Shown one piece after another: positions 1 to 5,591 of a stretch of 9,272 nucleotides of DNA; the stretch's first letter is position 1, and every line of letters begins with the position of its first letter. Below the pieces are notes generated by a model, which did no database searches, was not told the origin of the DNA, and saw nothing but the letters and a program-made list of their open reading frames with translations. The stretch is from Nitriliruptoraceae bacterium. Lineage in GTDB: Bacteria; Actinomycetota; Nitriliruptoria; Nitriliruptorales; Nitriliruptoraceae. The translations under genes were made by a program, and so were the position numbers. The DNA is taken from assembly GCA_007118045.1 (NCBI GenBank), contig SKTG01000164.1, positions 1-9,272 on the forward strand, read 5' to 3'.

Positions 1-2
1 AA

Positions 3-101
3 CCGGCCCGTGGGCAGCTCGTCGCCCTGTTCGGGCTGCTCGGCCCGGACCACCCCAGCGTGCGCGACGCCCGACCGCGGCTGGCGCGAGCGCTGTACTG
101 A
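3..101 (+). CDS. 3' end of an unidentified gene (partial)
   Basis: The frame starting at base 3 is open from the window edge and stops with TGA at 99-101. It gives 32 residues ending in RARALY. The segment alternates Leu/Val/Ala with Arg/Asp in the way real high-GC proteins do, and it contains GLLGPDHPSVRDARPRL, which looks like two short helices around a loop. The other two frames continue into the Pro/Arg-rich repeat and look unnatural. The tail is too short to assign to a family. The gene is co-directional with the TetR gene but separated from it by the oppositely oriented membrane-protein gene. Confidence 0.55.
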   Translation, partial: PARGQLVALFGLLGPDHPSVRDARPRLARALY

Positions 102-148
102 CCTCGGGCGTGCACGCTGCGACCCCGAACGTGGACGTGGACCTCACC

Positions 149-200
149 CGACCCCGGCGGCCGACCCCGGGTGCCGACCCCGGCGGCCGACCCCGGAACA
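149..200. repeat. Four-unit 13-bp tandem repeat (CGACCCCGG core)
   Basis: The 9-mer CGACCCCGG starts at 149, 162, 175 and 188, exactly 13 bp apart. Units one and three share the tail CGGC, and units two and four diverge after the core. As a result 148-170 and 174-196 are identical over 23 bp. A second dispersed repeat flanks the array: GGACCTCACCCGACCCC occurs at 139-155 and 212-228. The array lies between convergent genes and probably arose by slippage. No coding role is supported. Confidence 0.75.
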
Positions 201-226
201 GCGGCGACCGCGGACCTCACCCGACC

Positions 227-263
227 CCCGTGGGCCGAAGCCCGGTCCAGCGGCGACCACGGG
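227..263 (-). terminator. Candidate terminator with UUCG-capped inner hairpin
   Basis: CCCGTGG (227-233) and CCACGGG (257-263) can form a 7-bp stem just 3' of the stop of the minus-strand membrane-protein gene (stop at 267-269). Alternatively, 232-243 read on the minus strand is GGGC-TTCG-GCCC, a short stem with the very stable UUCG tetraloop. The two structures share bases and are competing folds. There is no U-tract, as is common for high-GC actinobacteria. Confidence 0.45.
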
Positions 264-266
264 ACG

Positions 267-686
267 TCAGCTCGTCAACAGCCCGACGCCCAGGACGACC
301 ACCCCGGCCGCCAGCGATACCGCGCCCAGGTAGAGCAGTGCGATCAGCCCGTTCGGGCGGGTCCGCCCCTCGCCGGCCGAGGACAGGAAGAAGCCGGCGG
401 ACATCAGGATGGCGCTGATCAGCACCCCGGTGCGCGCGATCCAGGCCGCGAACCCGGTCAGGTCGGTCGCCTCGGCGAGCAGGAGGCAGACCAGGCCCAG
501 CGTCACCAGCACCCCCGCGTGCGCGTGACCCGCCCGCGCGAAGGTGCGCTGGAAGTCGGTCATCGGGATCGACCCCCGCACCACGCGCAGCAGGAACGCG
601 CCCCCGAGCTCGATCGTGACCACGGTGAGCAACACGACGCCAGCGGTCCGCGCCGCGGCCTCGGACAGGACCAGGGTGGCGAGCAC
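267..686 (-). CDS. Small integral membrane protein of unrecognised family
   Basis: The product is 139 residues with about four hydrophobic segments and no signal-peptide cleavage motif, so it is predicted to sit in the cytoplasmic membrane. The segments are the N-terminal ARTAGVVLLTVVTIELGGAF stretch, HAGVLVTLGLVCLLLA, GVLISAILMSAGFFL and a C-terminal ALLYLGAVSLAAGVVVLGVGL region. Between segments 1 and 2 is a His-rich FARAGHAHAG motif, reminiscent of metal- or haem-ligand spacing, but I cannot name the family. I chose the GTG at 684-686 because GGAGG (complement of 692-696) lies five bases upstream. A longer frame opens at a GTG at 764, but its N-terminus would lie inside the divergent promoter/operator and is not hydrophobic. 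The gene is divergent from the TetR gene and shares its promoter region, so TetR may control it. The function is unknown. Confidence 0.75.
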   Translation of the reverse strand: MLATLVLSEAAARTAGVVLLTVVTIELGGAFLLRVVRGSIPMTDFQRTFARAGHAHAGVLVTLGLVCLLLAEATDLTGFAAWIARTGVLISAILMSAGFFLSSAGEGRTRPNGLIALLYLGAVSLAAGVVVLGVGLLTS

Positions 687-738
687 GAGGGCCTCCGGGG
701 TGTGTCGGGACGCCACCGGTTCGCGGCACCCGCGTTGC

Positions 739-764
739 GTAACGTTGTTCCATAACATTGTCAC
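739..764. promoter_or_regulatory. 26-bp inverted repeat, candidate TetR operator
   Basis: Left half GTAACGTTGTT (739-749) and right half AACATTGTCAC (754-764) are inverted copies matching at 8 of 11 positions, with a 4-bp centre. The site is locally AT-rich compared with its surroundings. It lies between the divergent membrane-protein and TetR genes and overlaps the predicted -35 box of the TetR promoter. Size and placement fit the operator of a dimeric TetR-family repressor that controls itself and its neighbour. Binding is inferred. Confidence 0.6.
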
Positions 765-772
765 GCTAGGCT
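745..772 (+). promoter_or_regulatory. Candidate promoter of the TetR-thioesterase genes
   Basis: TTGTTC (745-750) and TAGGCT (767-772) are spaced by 16 bp and resemble the main-sigma -35 and -10 boxes of actinobacteria. Transcription would begin near 779 and leave a leader of about 40 nt before the proposed CTG start at 820. The -35 lies inside the inverted repeat at 739-764, so a bound repressor would block polymerase. Confidence 0.45.
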
Positions 773-819
773 GGGCGCGTCAAGGGCTCCACACGGACCC
801 GCCCACGATCGGAGCCGAC

Positions 820-1434
820 CTGCCCAGGCCGCGTGAGTACGACGAGTCGACCCGTGAGGCGTTGGTCGAGGCCGCCGGCCGGTTGTTGGTCGCCGGCGGC
901 CTGGACGCGGTCACCACCCGAGCCGTGGCGGCGGAGGTCGGCGCGACCACCAGCGCGATCTACGCCCTCTTCGGCTCCAAGACCGCGCTGCTGGCGGCGG
1001 TCCACGAGGAGGGCTTCCGCGGCCTCGACCGCTCCCTGAGGGACGTGGCCGTCACACAGCGGCCTCTGGCCGACCTCCGTGAGCTCGCGTTGGCCTACCG
1101 CCGCAGCGCTCGCGCGCGCCCCCACCTCTACCAGGTCATGTTCGGGCCACCGATCGCCGGTCTCCAGCCGGGCGAGGCGGGCGAGCAGCTGGCGGGTACG
1201 ACCCTGCAACGGCTCGTGGACACCGTCGCAAGGTGCCAACGGGCCGGGGTCCTGGCCGGAGACGAACCGTGGCCGGTCACCCGCCAGCTGTGGGCCCTGG
1301 TGCACGGGCTCGCCTCCCTCGAGCTCCGGGGCGCCCTCGGACCCGACGAGGACGCGCAGGCGACCTGGGAGCAAGCGCTGCGTACGGCCGCACGCGGGCT
1401 GGCGCCGGACCCCGATCGTCCGCCGACGGTGTGA
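820..1434 (+). CDS. TetR/AcrR-family transcriptional regulator, WHG-type C-terminus
   Basis: The product is a 204-residue dimeric DNA-binding repressor. The N-terminal HTH spans about residues 10-58 and shows the typical pattern: AVTTRAVAAEVGATTSAIY followed by FGSK and a Leu-rich helix. The C-terminal ligand domain (about 85-195) contains LAYRRSARARPHLYQVMFG and WALVHGLASLEL, which match the WHG (TetR_C_33-like) pattern. The start is unusual. The protein should begin MPRPREYDES, a classic opening for the family, and that position is CTG at 820-822 with GGAG at 811-814, five bases upstream. No ATG, GTG or TTG lies in frame between the operator and 820. The next TTG would remove part of helix 1. 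The gene precedes the thioesterase by 43 bp and is divergent from the membrane protein. The ligand is not predictable; an acyl-CoA is plausible from the neighbour. Confidence 0.9.
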   Translation: MPRPREYDESTREALVEAAGRLLVAGGLDAVTTRAVAAEVGATTSAIYALFGSKTALLAAVHEEGFRGLDRSLRDVAVTQRPLADLRELALAYRRSARARPHLYQVMFGPPIAGLQPGEAGEQLAGTTLQRLVDTVARCQRAGVLAGDEPWPVTRQLWALVHGLASLELRGALGPDEDAQATWEQALRTAARGLAPDPDRPPTV

Positions 1435-1477
1435 CAGGCTGCCCGGCCGACACCCCGTCCCCTACCGGAGCGACGAG

Positions 1478-1999
1478 ATGACCACCGACCAACCCGACCA
1501 CGACCTGTCGCCCCGTCCCGTCGCCGCGAGCCGGATCTCGCTCGCGAGGACGATGTCCCACCTCGACGCGAACCCGCTCGGCAACGTGCACGGCGGGGTG
1601 GTCATGCGCGAGGTCGACACCGCGGCGGGGATGGCGGCGGCCCGCCACGCCAGCCGGATCTGCGTCACCGCCGGGATCGACGAGCTCAGCTTCAAGCGAC
1701 CGGTCCACGTCGGCGACCTGTTGCTGGTCACCGCGTCGGTCAACGACGTGGGCCGCACCTCCCTCGAGGTCGGCGTGCGCGTGGAGGCCGAGCCCTGGCA
1801 CGGCGGGGAACGCCGGCACACCACCTCGGCCTACCTCGTGATGGTCTGCCTCGACGAGGACGGTCACCCCGCCCCGGTGCCGCCGCTGACCGTGGAGAGC
1901 GAGGACGAGCGCCGCCGGCAGGCGCAGGCGGCGATCCGACGTCAGGTCCGCAAGGAACGCATCGCCCGCGTGGGTGCCTGGCAGCCCGAGCACTTCTGA
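1478..1999 (+). CDS. Hotdog-fold acyl-CoA thioesterase (YciA/BACH-like)
   Basis: The 173-residue product should hydrolyse acyl-CoA to free fatty acid and CoA in the cytosol. A single hotdog domain covers about residues 18-137. The diagnostic block is DANPLGNVHGG (30-40): N32 aligns with the active-site Asn of the BACH/ACOT7 group, and GNVHGG is the start of the hotdog helix. An acidic helix follows with E45 and D47, and then FKRPVHVGD (72-80), typical of this family. The C-terminus (138-173) is an Arg/Glu-rich helix outside the domain. The start is ATG at 1478 with GGAG at 1467-1470, seven bases upstream. The open frame continues upstream through the TetR gene but is only a shadow there. It follows the TetR gene by 43 bp and is probably co-transcribed, so it may be part of that regulator's target. 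The natural acyl chain length is not evident. Confidence 0.92.
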   Translation: MTTDQPDHDLSPRPVAASRISLARTMSHLDANPLGNVHGGVVMREVDTAAGMAAARHASRICVTAGIDELSFKRPVHVGDLLLVTASVNDVGRTSLEVGVRVEAEPWHGGERRHTTSAYLVMVCLDEDGHPAPVPPLTVESEDERRRQAQAAIRRQVRKERIARVGAWQPEHF

Positions 2000-2060
2000 G
2001 TCGGGCCGCCGCCGGAGTCACGTAGGTGCTCCCTGGAGGTCACGACCTTCCAACACCGTC

Positions 2061-2092
2061 GTAACGCACCCGCAACGCGGCCCTCGTAGCGT
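2061..2092 (+). promoter_or_regulatory. GlnR-half-site-like motif followed by a -10-like box
   Basis: GTAAC (2061-2065), six bases, then GCAAC (2072-2076) matches one half of the described GlnR box (gTnAC-n6-GaAAC) except at one base. A second correctly spaced half-site is missing: the nearest GTAGC is at 2086-2090, nine bases on instead of six. TAGCGT at 2087-2092 looks like an actinobacterial -10, but no clear -35 precedes it. The motif sits between convergent genes with no coding sequence downstream on the plus strand, so any product would be a short RNA. It may be chance. Confidence 0.25.
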
Positions 2093-2117
2093 GCCGCACG
2101 TCATCCGCCAGTGACAC

Positions 2118-2142
2118 GAGCGGGAGCAGCGAGTTCCCGCTC
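2118..2142 (+). terminator. Hairpin downstream of the thioesterase gene
   Basis: GAGCGGGA (2118-2125) and TCCCGCTC (2135-2142) form a perfect 8-bp stem with a 9-nt loop, 118 bp after the thioesterase stop. There is no U-tract. It could act together with the larger hairpin at 2171-2223 as tandem terminators for plus-strand transcription. Confidence 0.5.
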
Positions 2143-2170
2143 CAGCGACGCCTCCGGGCCGAGCTGACGC

Positions 2171-2223
2171 CGGTGGGTGGTGGCGTCACTCCCTCCCTCT
2201 CCCGCCGACGCCACCACCCACCG
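2171..2223. terminator. Strong bidirectional hairpin terminator, 17-bp perfect stem
   Basis: 2171-2187 and 2207-2223 are perfect inverted copies (17 bp; arm core GGTGGGTGGTGGCGTC) with a 19-nt loop rich in C on the plus strand. It lies 12 bp beyond the stop of the minus-strand ABC ATPase gene and between convergent operons, so it should stop transcription from both sides. No U-tract is present. On the minus strand the loop holds three GGG runs, so that RNA could alternatively form a G-quadruplex. Confidence 0.8.
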
Positions 2224-2235
2224 CTCCCACCGCGG

Positions 2236-3033
2236 TCAGTGGACCAGCTTCAGGAACCGGCGGGTCCGCTCGTGCTGTGGGCTGCCGAGCACCTGGGATG
2301 GCGGCCCCTGTTCGACCACCATGCCCTCGTCCATGAAGACGACCCGGTCGGCGACGTCGTTCGCGAAGCCCATCTCGTGGGTGACGACCATCATCGTCAT
2401 GCCCTCGTTGGCGAGGTCCTTCATGACGGCCAGCACCTCACCGACCAGCTCGGGGTCGAGCGCGGAGGTGGGCTCGTCGAACAGCATCATGTCCGGATCC
2501 ATCGAGAGCGCTCGGGCGATGGCTGCCCGTTGCTGCTGTCCTCCCGAGAGGTGGGCCGGGTAGGCGTCGACCTTGTCCGCGAGCCCGACGCGTTCGAGGT
2601 TGCGGCGCGCCACCTCGTCGGCCTCCGACTTGGAGCGTCCCCGGACGCGTCGCTGCGCGATCGTCAGGTTCCGGAGGACCGACAGGTGCGGGAACAGGTT
2701 GAACGACTGGAACACCATGCCGATGCGGCTACGCAGCAGATCGACGTCCGCGTCGGGGTCGGTGATGTCCTCGCCCTCGATCAGGACGCGTCCGCCTGTG
2801 GGCTCCTCCAGACGGTTGATGCACCGCAGCAGGGTCGACTTGCCCGACCCGGACGGACCCACGACGCAGACGACCTCGCCCGCCGCGACCTCGAAGTCGA
2901 GCCCTCGCAGCACCTCGAGGTCACCGAAGGACTTCCGCAGTTCCCGCGCCTCGATGGCGGGGACCGACCGGTCCCGATGGCCGTGATCCGCGGGATCGGC
3001 GCCGTCGGGGGCGGCGGTGGCGTCGGCTCTCAC
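2236..3033 (-). CDS. glnQ: Polar amino acid ABC transporter, ATP-binding protein (GlnQ/HisP-like)
   Basis: The 265-residue ATPase powers amino acid import with the permease and lipoprotein encoded just upstream. All ABC motifs are intact: Walker A GPSGSGKST (59-67), Q-loop Q109 in VFQSFNLFPH, signature LSGGQQQR (162-169), Walker B MMLFDEPTSALD (182-193) with catalytic E187, and switch H219 in VVTHEMGFA. The VFQSFNLFPH and THEMGFA strings are characteristic of the PAAT (HisP/GlnQ) branch. The N-terminus has about 24 extra polar residues before the conserved core. I kept the GTG at 3031-3033 because AGGAGG (complement of 3038-3043) precedes it by four bases, although an internal start would give a more usual length. 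It is the last gene of the operon, 59 bp after the permease and followed by the 17-bp hairpin. The substrate (Gln, Glu or another polar amino acid) is not determined by sequence, so the symbol marks the family. Confidence 0.93.
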   Translation of the reverse strand: MRADATAAPDGADPADHGHRDRSVPAIEARELRKSFGDLEVLRGLDFEVAAGEVVCVVGPSGSGKSTLLRCINRLEEPTGGRVLIEGEDITDPDADVDLLRSRIGMVFQSFNLFPHLSVLRNLTIAQRRVRGRSKSEADEVARRNLERVGLADKVDAYPAHLSGGQQQRAAIARALSMDPDMMLFDEPTSALDPELVGEVLAVMKDLANEGMTMMVVTHEMGFANDVADRVVFMDEGMVVEQGPPSQVLGSPQHERTRRFLKLVH

Positions 3034-3092
3034 GGGTCCTCCTGCCTTCGGTCACGCGAGGCTACGTCGCCGGCGCGGGACCTCGCTTGGAT

Positions 3093-3884
3093 CTAGAGCG
3101 ACCGTCGCTGGCGCCGCTCGAGCAGCGCCACCAGCTGGGTCATCGGGATGGTGATGGCGACGTAGAGCAGTCCGGCGACCATCAGGGGGGTCGGGCTCGA
3201 GAAGGTGAACAGGTCCTGGCGGGAGTAGCCGAGGAGCTCACGGGTGGCCACGGTGGCTCCCGCCACGGCCAGCAGCGAGGTGTCCTTGAGCAGGAGCACC
3301 AGCTCGTTGGTCAAGGGGGGGATCACGATGCGGAAGGCCTGTGGCAGCACGATCGAGATCATCGTGCGGCCAGGGGACATCCCGAGCGAGCGCGCGGCCT
3401 CGACCTGGCCCTTGGGGACCGCCTGGATGCCGGCACGCAGGGTCTCCGCGATGTAGGCGCCGGCCACGACGATGAGGCCGACCACGCCGGCGCCAGCCGG
3501 GCCACCCGGAGGCCGCCACCCGAACGCCAGCGGGATACCGAAGGCGAACAGCAGGATCGTGAGCAGCGCCGGCAGGCCGCGGAAGATCTCGATGTAGATG
3601 GTCGCGACCCAGCGGTACGGCGCCACCGGCGAGAGCTTCATCAGCGCGAGCAACAGCCCGAGCAGCAGGCCGAAGCCGAACGCGAGCGCCGTGTAGACCA
3701 CCGTGTTGCGCGCCGCGATGGTCACCACCTCGGGGAACATCTGGCGCGCGATGTCCAGGTCGAGGAACTGGTCGCTCAGCGGCTCCCAGTTGGCGAGCCA
3801 GATCAGGGTGCCCACGACGGCCAGGAAGATGCCGTAGAGCACCCCGCGTTGGGTGCGCTGACGTTGTCGGCGGGTCATGGGCAT
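3093..3884 (-). CDS. Polar amino acid ABC transporter, permease (HisM/GlnP-like)
   Basis: The 263-residue inner-membrane subunit has an Arg-rich cytoplasmic N-terminus (residues 1-13), a first membrane helix at about 14-30 and then the BPD_transp_1 core. Further helices are visible at about 60-82, 100-121, 131-148 and 232-250. The coupling-helix (EAA) motif is clear: VEAARSLGMSPGRTM, beginning at residue 161, followed by IVLPQAFRIVIPPLTNE. FRGLPALLTILLFAFG is also typical of PAAT permeases. Length and motifs suggest a single permease that homodimerises, since no second permease gene is present. The start is the first of two closely spaced ATGs (3882-3884), with GGGAG six bases upstream. It lies 69 bp after the lipoprotein gene across an 11-bp hairpin, and 59 bp before the ATPase gene. 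Confidence 0.93.
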   Translation of the reverse strand: MPMTRRQRQRTQRGVLYGIFLAVVGTLIWLANWEPLSDQFLDLDIARQMFPEVVTIAARNTVVYTALAFGFGLLLGLLLALMKLSPVAPYRWVATIYIEIFRGLPALLTILLFAFGIPLAFGWRPPGGPAGAGVVGLIVVAGAYIAETLRAGIQAVPKGQVEAARSLGMSPGRTMISIVLPQAFRIVIPPLTNELVLLLKDTSLLAVAGATVATRELLGYSRQDLFTFSSPTPLMVAGLLYVAITIPMTQLVALLERRQRRSL

Positions 3885-3913
3885 GCTGGGCTCCCTGCGC
3901 CGACGCGCCCGGC

Positions 3914-3945
3914 GGGTCCTGCCGCCCTTCCCGACGGCAGGACCC
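3914..3945 (-). promoter_or_regulatory. Intra-operon hairpin between receptor and permease genes
   Basis: 3914-3924 (GGGTCCTGCCG) and 3935-3945 (CGGCAGGACCC) form a perfect 11-bp stem with a 10-nt loop. It begins 8 bp after the stop of the solute-binding protein gene and ends about 30 bp before the permease start. There is no U-tract. Such structures in importer operons commonly protect the upstream mRNA or partly stop transcription, giving more receptor than permease. Confidence 0.75.
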
Positions 3946-3953
3946 CGGCTGGG

Positions 3954-4880
3954 TCAGTCCACCGCGAAGTAGCGGTCGTACACCTCGTCGTAGGTGCTGT
4001 CCTCGCGGAGCGACTCGAGTTCCGCGTTCACGGCGTCGATCAGTTCCGTGTTCCCCTGAGCGGCGGCCATACCGTACTGCTCACCCGTCTCGTACTCCTC
4101 GGCGATCTCGAACTGGTCGTCGGCCTGCACCTGCTCGACGTTGACCGGCAGGTCCTGGAGACCGGCCGCGATCGTGCCGGCGAGCATGGCGGTGAACAGG
4201 TCCGGGCCGCTCTCGAACTCGATGATCTCCGTGTCGTCGGGAGCGTTCTCCTCGGCGTACTCGGCTCCGGTGGTCGCGGCCTGGACACCGAGCGACTGAC
4301 CGGCGACGTCGTCGAGCGAGCTCACGTCGCCGTCCTCGAGGACGATCAGGCTCTGCGTCGCGTCGTAGTAGGGCTCGGAGAACTCGAGGTTCTCCCCCCG
4401 CTCCTCGGTGATGGTCATCGCCGAGACCGCCAGGTCGCACTGCCCGGCCGCCAGCGTGGTCCCCGACTGCAACCCGTCGAAGCCGGACTCGATCACCTCC
4501 AGCTCGAGCCCGAGGTTGTCGGCCATCTCCTGGGTCAGATCGATGTCGAACCCGGAGTAGCCCGACGGGGCATCGGCGTCCTCGTACTCGAAGGGCGGGT
4601 ACGGGATGTCCGAGCAGATCGTCAGCGTCCCCTCGGAGACCAGCTCGAGGTCACCGGCGTCACCCGCCGCCTCCTCGTCGTCGTCGGCCTCGTCCTCCTC
4701 GACCGCGTCGTCCTCGTCCGCTTCCTCGTCGGGGTCCTCGTCCACCTCGTCGTCGGCGGGTTCTTCCGTGCCGTCGTCCGGTGCGTCCGGCTCCTCCGCC
4801 TCGTCGTCGGCGCCACAGGCGGTCGCCAGCAGCGCCACCCCGGCGATCGTCGCGACCGCCCGCATGCTCGTCCTGTTCAT
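3954..4880 (-). CDS. Amino acid ABC transporter substrate-binding lipoprotein with acidic linker
   Basis: The 308-residue product is the extracytoplasmic receptor that captures a polar amino acid. The N-terminus is a lipoprotein signal: basic start, hydrophobic ATIAGVALLATA, then the lipobox LATAC with the lipid-modified Cys at residue 22. Residues 23-77 form a linker with 34 Asp/Glu and no Lys or Arg. The SBP_bac_3 domain follows (about 78-308), recognisable by TLTICSDIPYPPFEY, GYSGFDIDL, the block CDLAVSAMTITEERGENLEFSEPYY, and LQDLPVN, which carries the Asp expected to hold the ligand amino group. An extra Cys (C89) lies at the domain start. I chose ATG 4878-4880 over the GTG at 4961 because GAGGAG sits six bases upstream and the signal peptide begins there. 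It heads the transporter operon, 99 bp after the ANTAR gene, with its own leader hairpin at 4900-4914. Confidence 0.93.
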   Translation of the reverse strand: MNRTSMRAVATIAGVALLATACGADDEAEEPDAPDDGTEEPADDEVDEDPDEEADEDDAVEEDEADDDEEAAGDAGDLELVSEGTLTICSDIPYPPFEYEDADAPSGYSGFDIDLTQEMADNLGLELEVIESGFDGLQSGTTLAAGQCDLAVSAMTITEERGENLEFSEPYYDATQSLIVLEDGDVSSLDDVAGQSLGVQAATTGAEYAEENAPDDTEIIEFESGPDLFTAMLAGTIAAGLQDLPVNVEQVQADDQFEIAEEYETGEQYGMAAAQGNTELIDAVNAELESLREDSTYDEVYDRYFAVD

Positions 4881-4899
4881 GCCTTCTCCTCGTGTACCG

Positions 4900-4914
4900 G
4901 CGGCATCGTGCCGC
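4900..4914 (-). promoter_or_regulatory. Short hairpin in the leader of the lipoprotein gene
   Basis: GCGGCA (4900-4905) and TGCCGC (4909-4914) form a 6-bp stem with a 3-nt loop about 10 bp upstream of the Shine-Dalgarno sequence of the lipoprotein gene. It could be a leader RNA structure or a small operator. No convincing -35/-10 pair was found in the 99-bp gap 4881-4979. Confidence 0.35.
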
Positions 4915-4979
4915 GAAATCGGCCTACGTCGCGCGATCCCCACCCCGACGTCCTCTCCCACCGGGCCGGGGCGCCCAAC

Positions 4980-5591
4980 TCAGTCACCCAACCGTTCGAT
5001 CACCTGCTCGGCCACCTGGCGCATCGTCAGGCGTCGTTCCATCGCCTGGCGCTGGACCGAGCGGAAAGCGTCCCCCTCCGAGAGCCCCTCGTGTTCCTGC
5101 AGTAGGCCCTTCGCGCGTTCGACCAGTTTGCGCGCCTCCAGCCGGCCCTGCAGGTCGTCGACCTCCCGCTCGAGGCCCGACATCTCGCGGTAGCGGCCGG
5201 CGGCGATCTCCACCGCCGGCAGCAGGTCGTGCTTCTGGAACGGCTTGACCAGGTAGGCCATCGCGCCGGCTCGACGTGCCTTCTCGACCAGGTCGCGCTG
5301 GCTGAAGGCGGTCAGGATCAGGATCGCGGCGAGCCGCTCCTTCGCGATCTCCTCCGCGGCCTGGATGCCGTCCATGACCGGCATCTTCACGTCCAGGATC
5401 ACCAGGTCCGGCTCGAGCTCGCGGGTCAGGCGGACCGCGGACGCTCCGTCGGCGACCTCCGCGACGACCTCGAAACCCTCCTCCTGGAGCATCTCCTTGA
5501 GGTCGAGACGTATCAGCGCCTCGTCCTCGGCGATCAGGACGCGGGTCGGGCGGGCACGCTCGGGCGTGGCGGCGGCGGTGGTGTCGGTCAC
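4980..5591 (-). CDS. pdtaR: ANTAR-domain response regulator (PdtaR-like)
   Basis: The 203-residue cytosolic regulator combines a phosphoreceiver with an RNA-binding output domain. The REC domain (about 17-130) has the acidic pocket E22/D23, phospho-acceptor D67 in LVILDVKMPVMDG, T94 in LILTAFSQ and K116 in YLVKPF, so it should be phosphorylatable. A helical linker (130-150) leads to the ANTAR domain (about 141-200), with the signature LEARKLVERAKGLLQEHEGL, then DAFRSVQRQAMERRLTMRQVAE. ANTAR proteins bind paired hexaloop hairpins in mRNA leaders and prevent termination. The order and motifs match Mycobacterium Rv1626 (PdtaR). The start is GTG 5589-5591 with GGAGGG seven bases upstream. That start overlaps the stop of the coiled-coil gene by four bases (GTGA), implying translational coupling. 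The partner histidine kinase is not in the window. The amino acid importer follows after 99 bp and is a possible target. Confidence 0.94.
   Translation of the reverse strand: MTDTTAAATPERARPTRVLIAEDEALIRLDLKEMLQEEGFEVVAEVADGASAVRLTRELEPDLVILDVKMPVMDGIQAAEEIAKERLAAILILTAFSQRDLVEKARRAGAMAYLVKPFQKHDLLPAVEIAAGRYREMSGLEREVDDLQGRLEARKLVERAKGLLQEHEGLSEGDAFRSVQRQAMERRLTMRQVAEQVIERLGD

Noticed and set aside
171..755. Plus-strand open frame opposite the membrane protein
   Set aside because: It is composed of Pro/Arg/Gln/His low-complexity sequence and has no ribosome site. The minus-strand frame has clear hydrophobic helices and GGAGG before its GTG.
4881..4979. ANTAR-type double hexaloop in the lipoprotein leader
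   Set aside because: The only clear stem (4900-4914) has a 3- or 5-base loop, and no second matching hairpin lies beside it. The described paired hexaloop pattern with A and G at loop positions 1 and 4 is not present.
3087..5105. A 672-codon open frame on the plus strand
   Set aside because: It runs antisense through the permease, lipoprotein and part of the ANTAR gene. Its translation is His/Arg/Gly/Asp-rich with no domain, whereas the minus-strand genes have intact motifs and ribosome sites. It is a product of GC-rich codon bias.
4606..5193. Ser-rich plus-strand frame
   Set aside because: The poly-Ser run is only the reverse complement of the GAC/GAG tract encoding the acidic linker.
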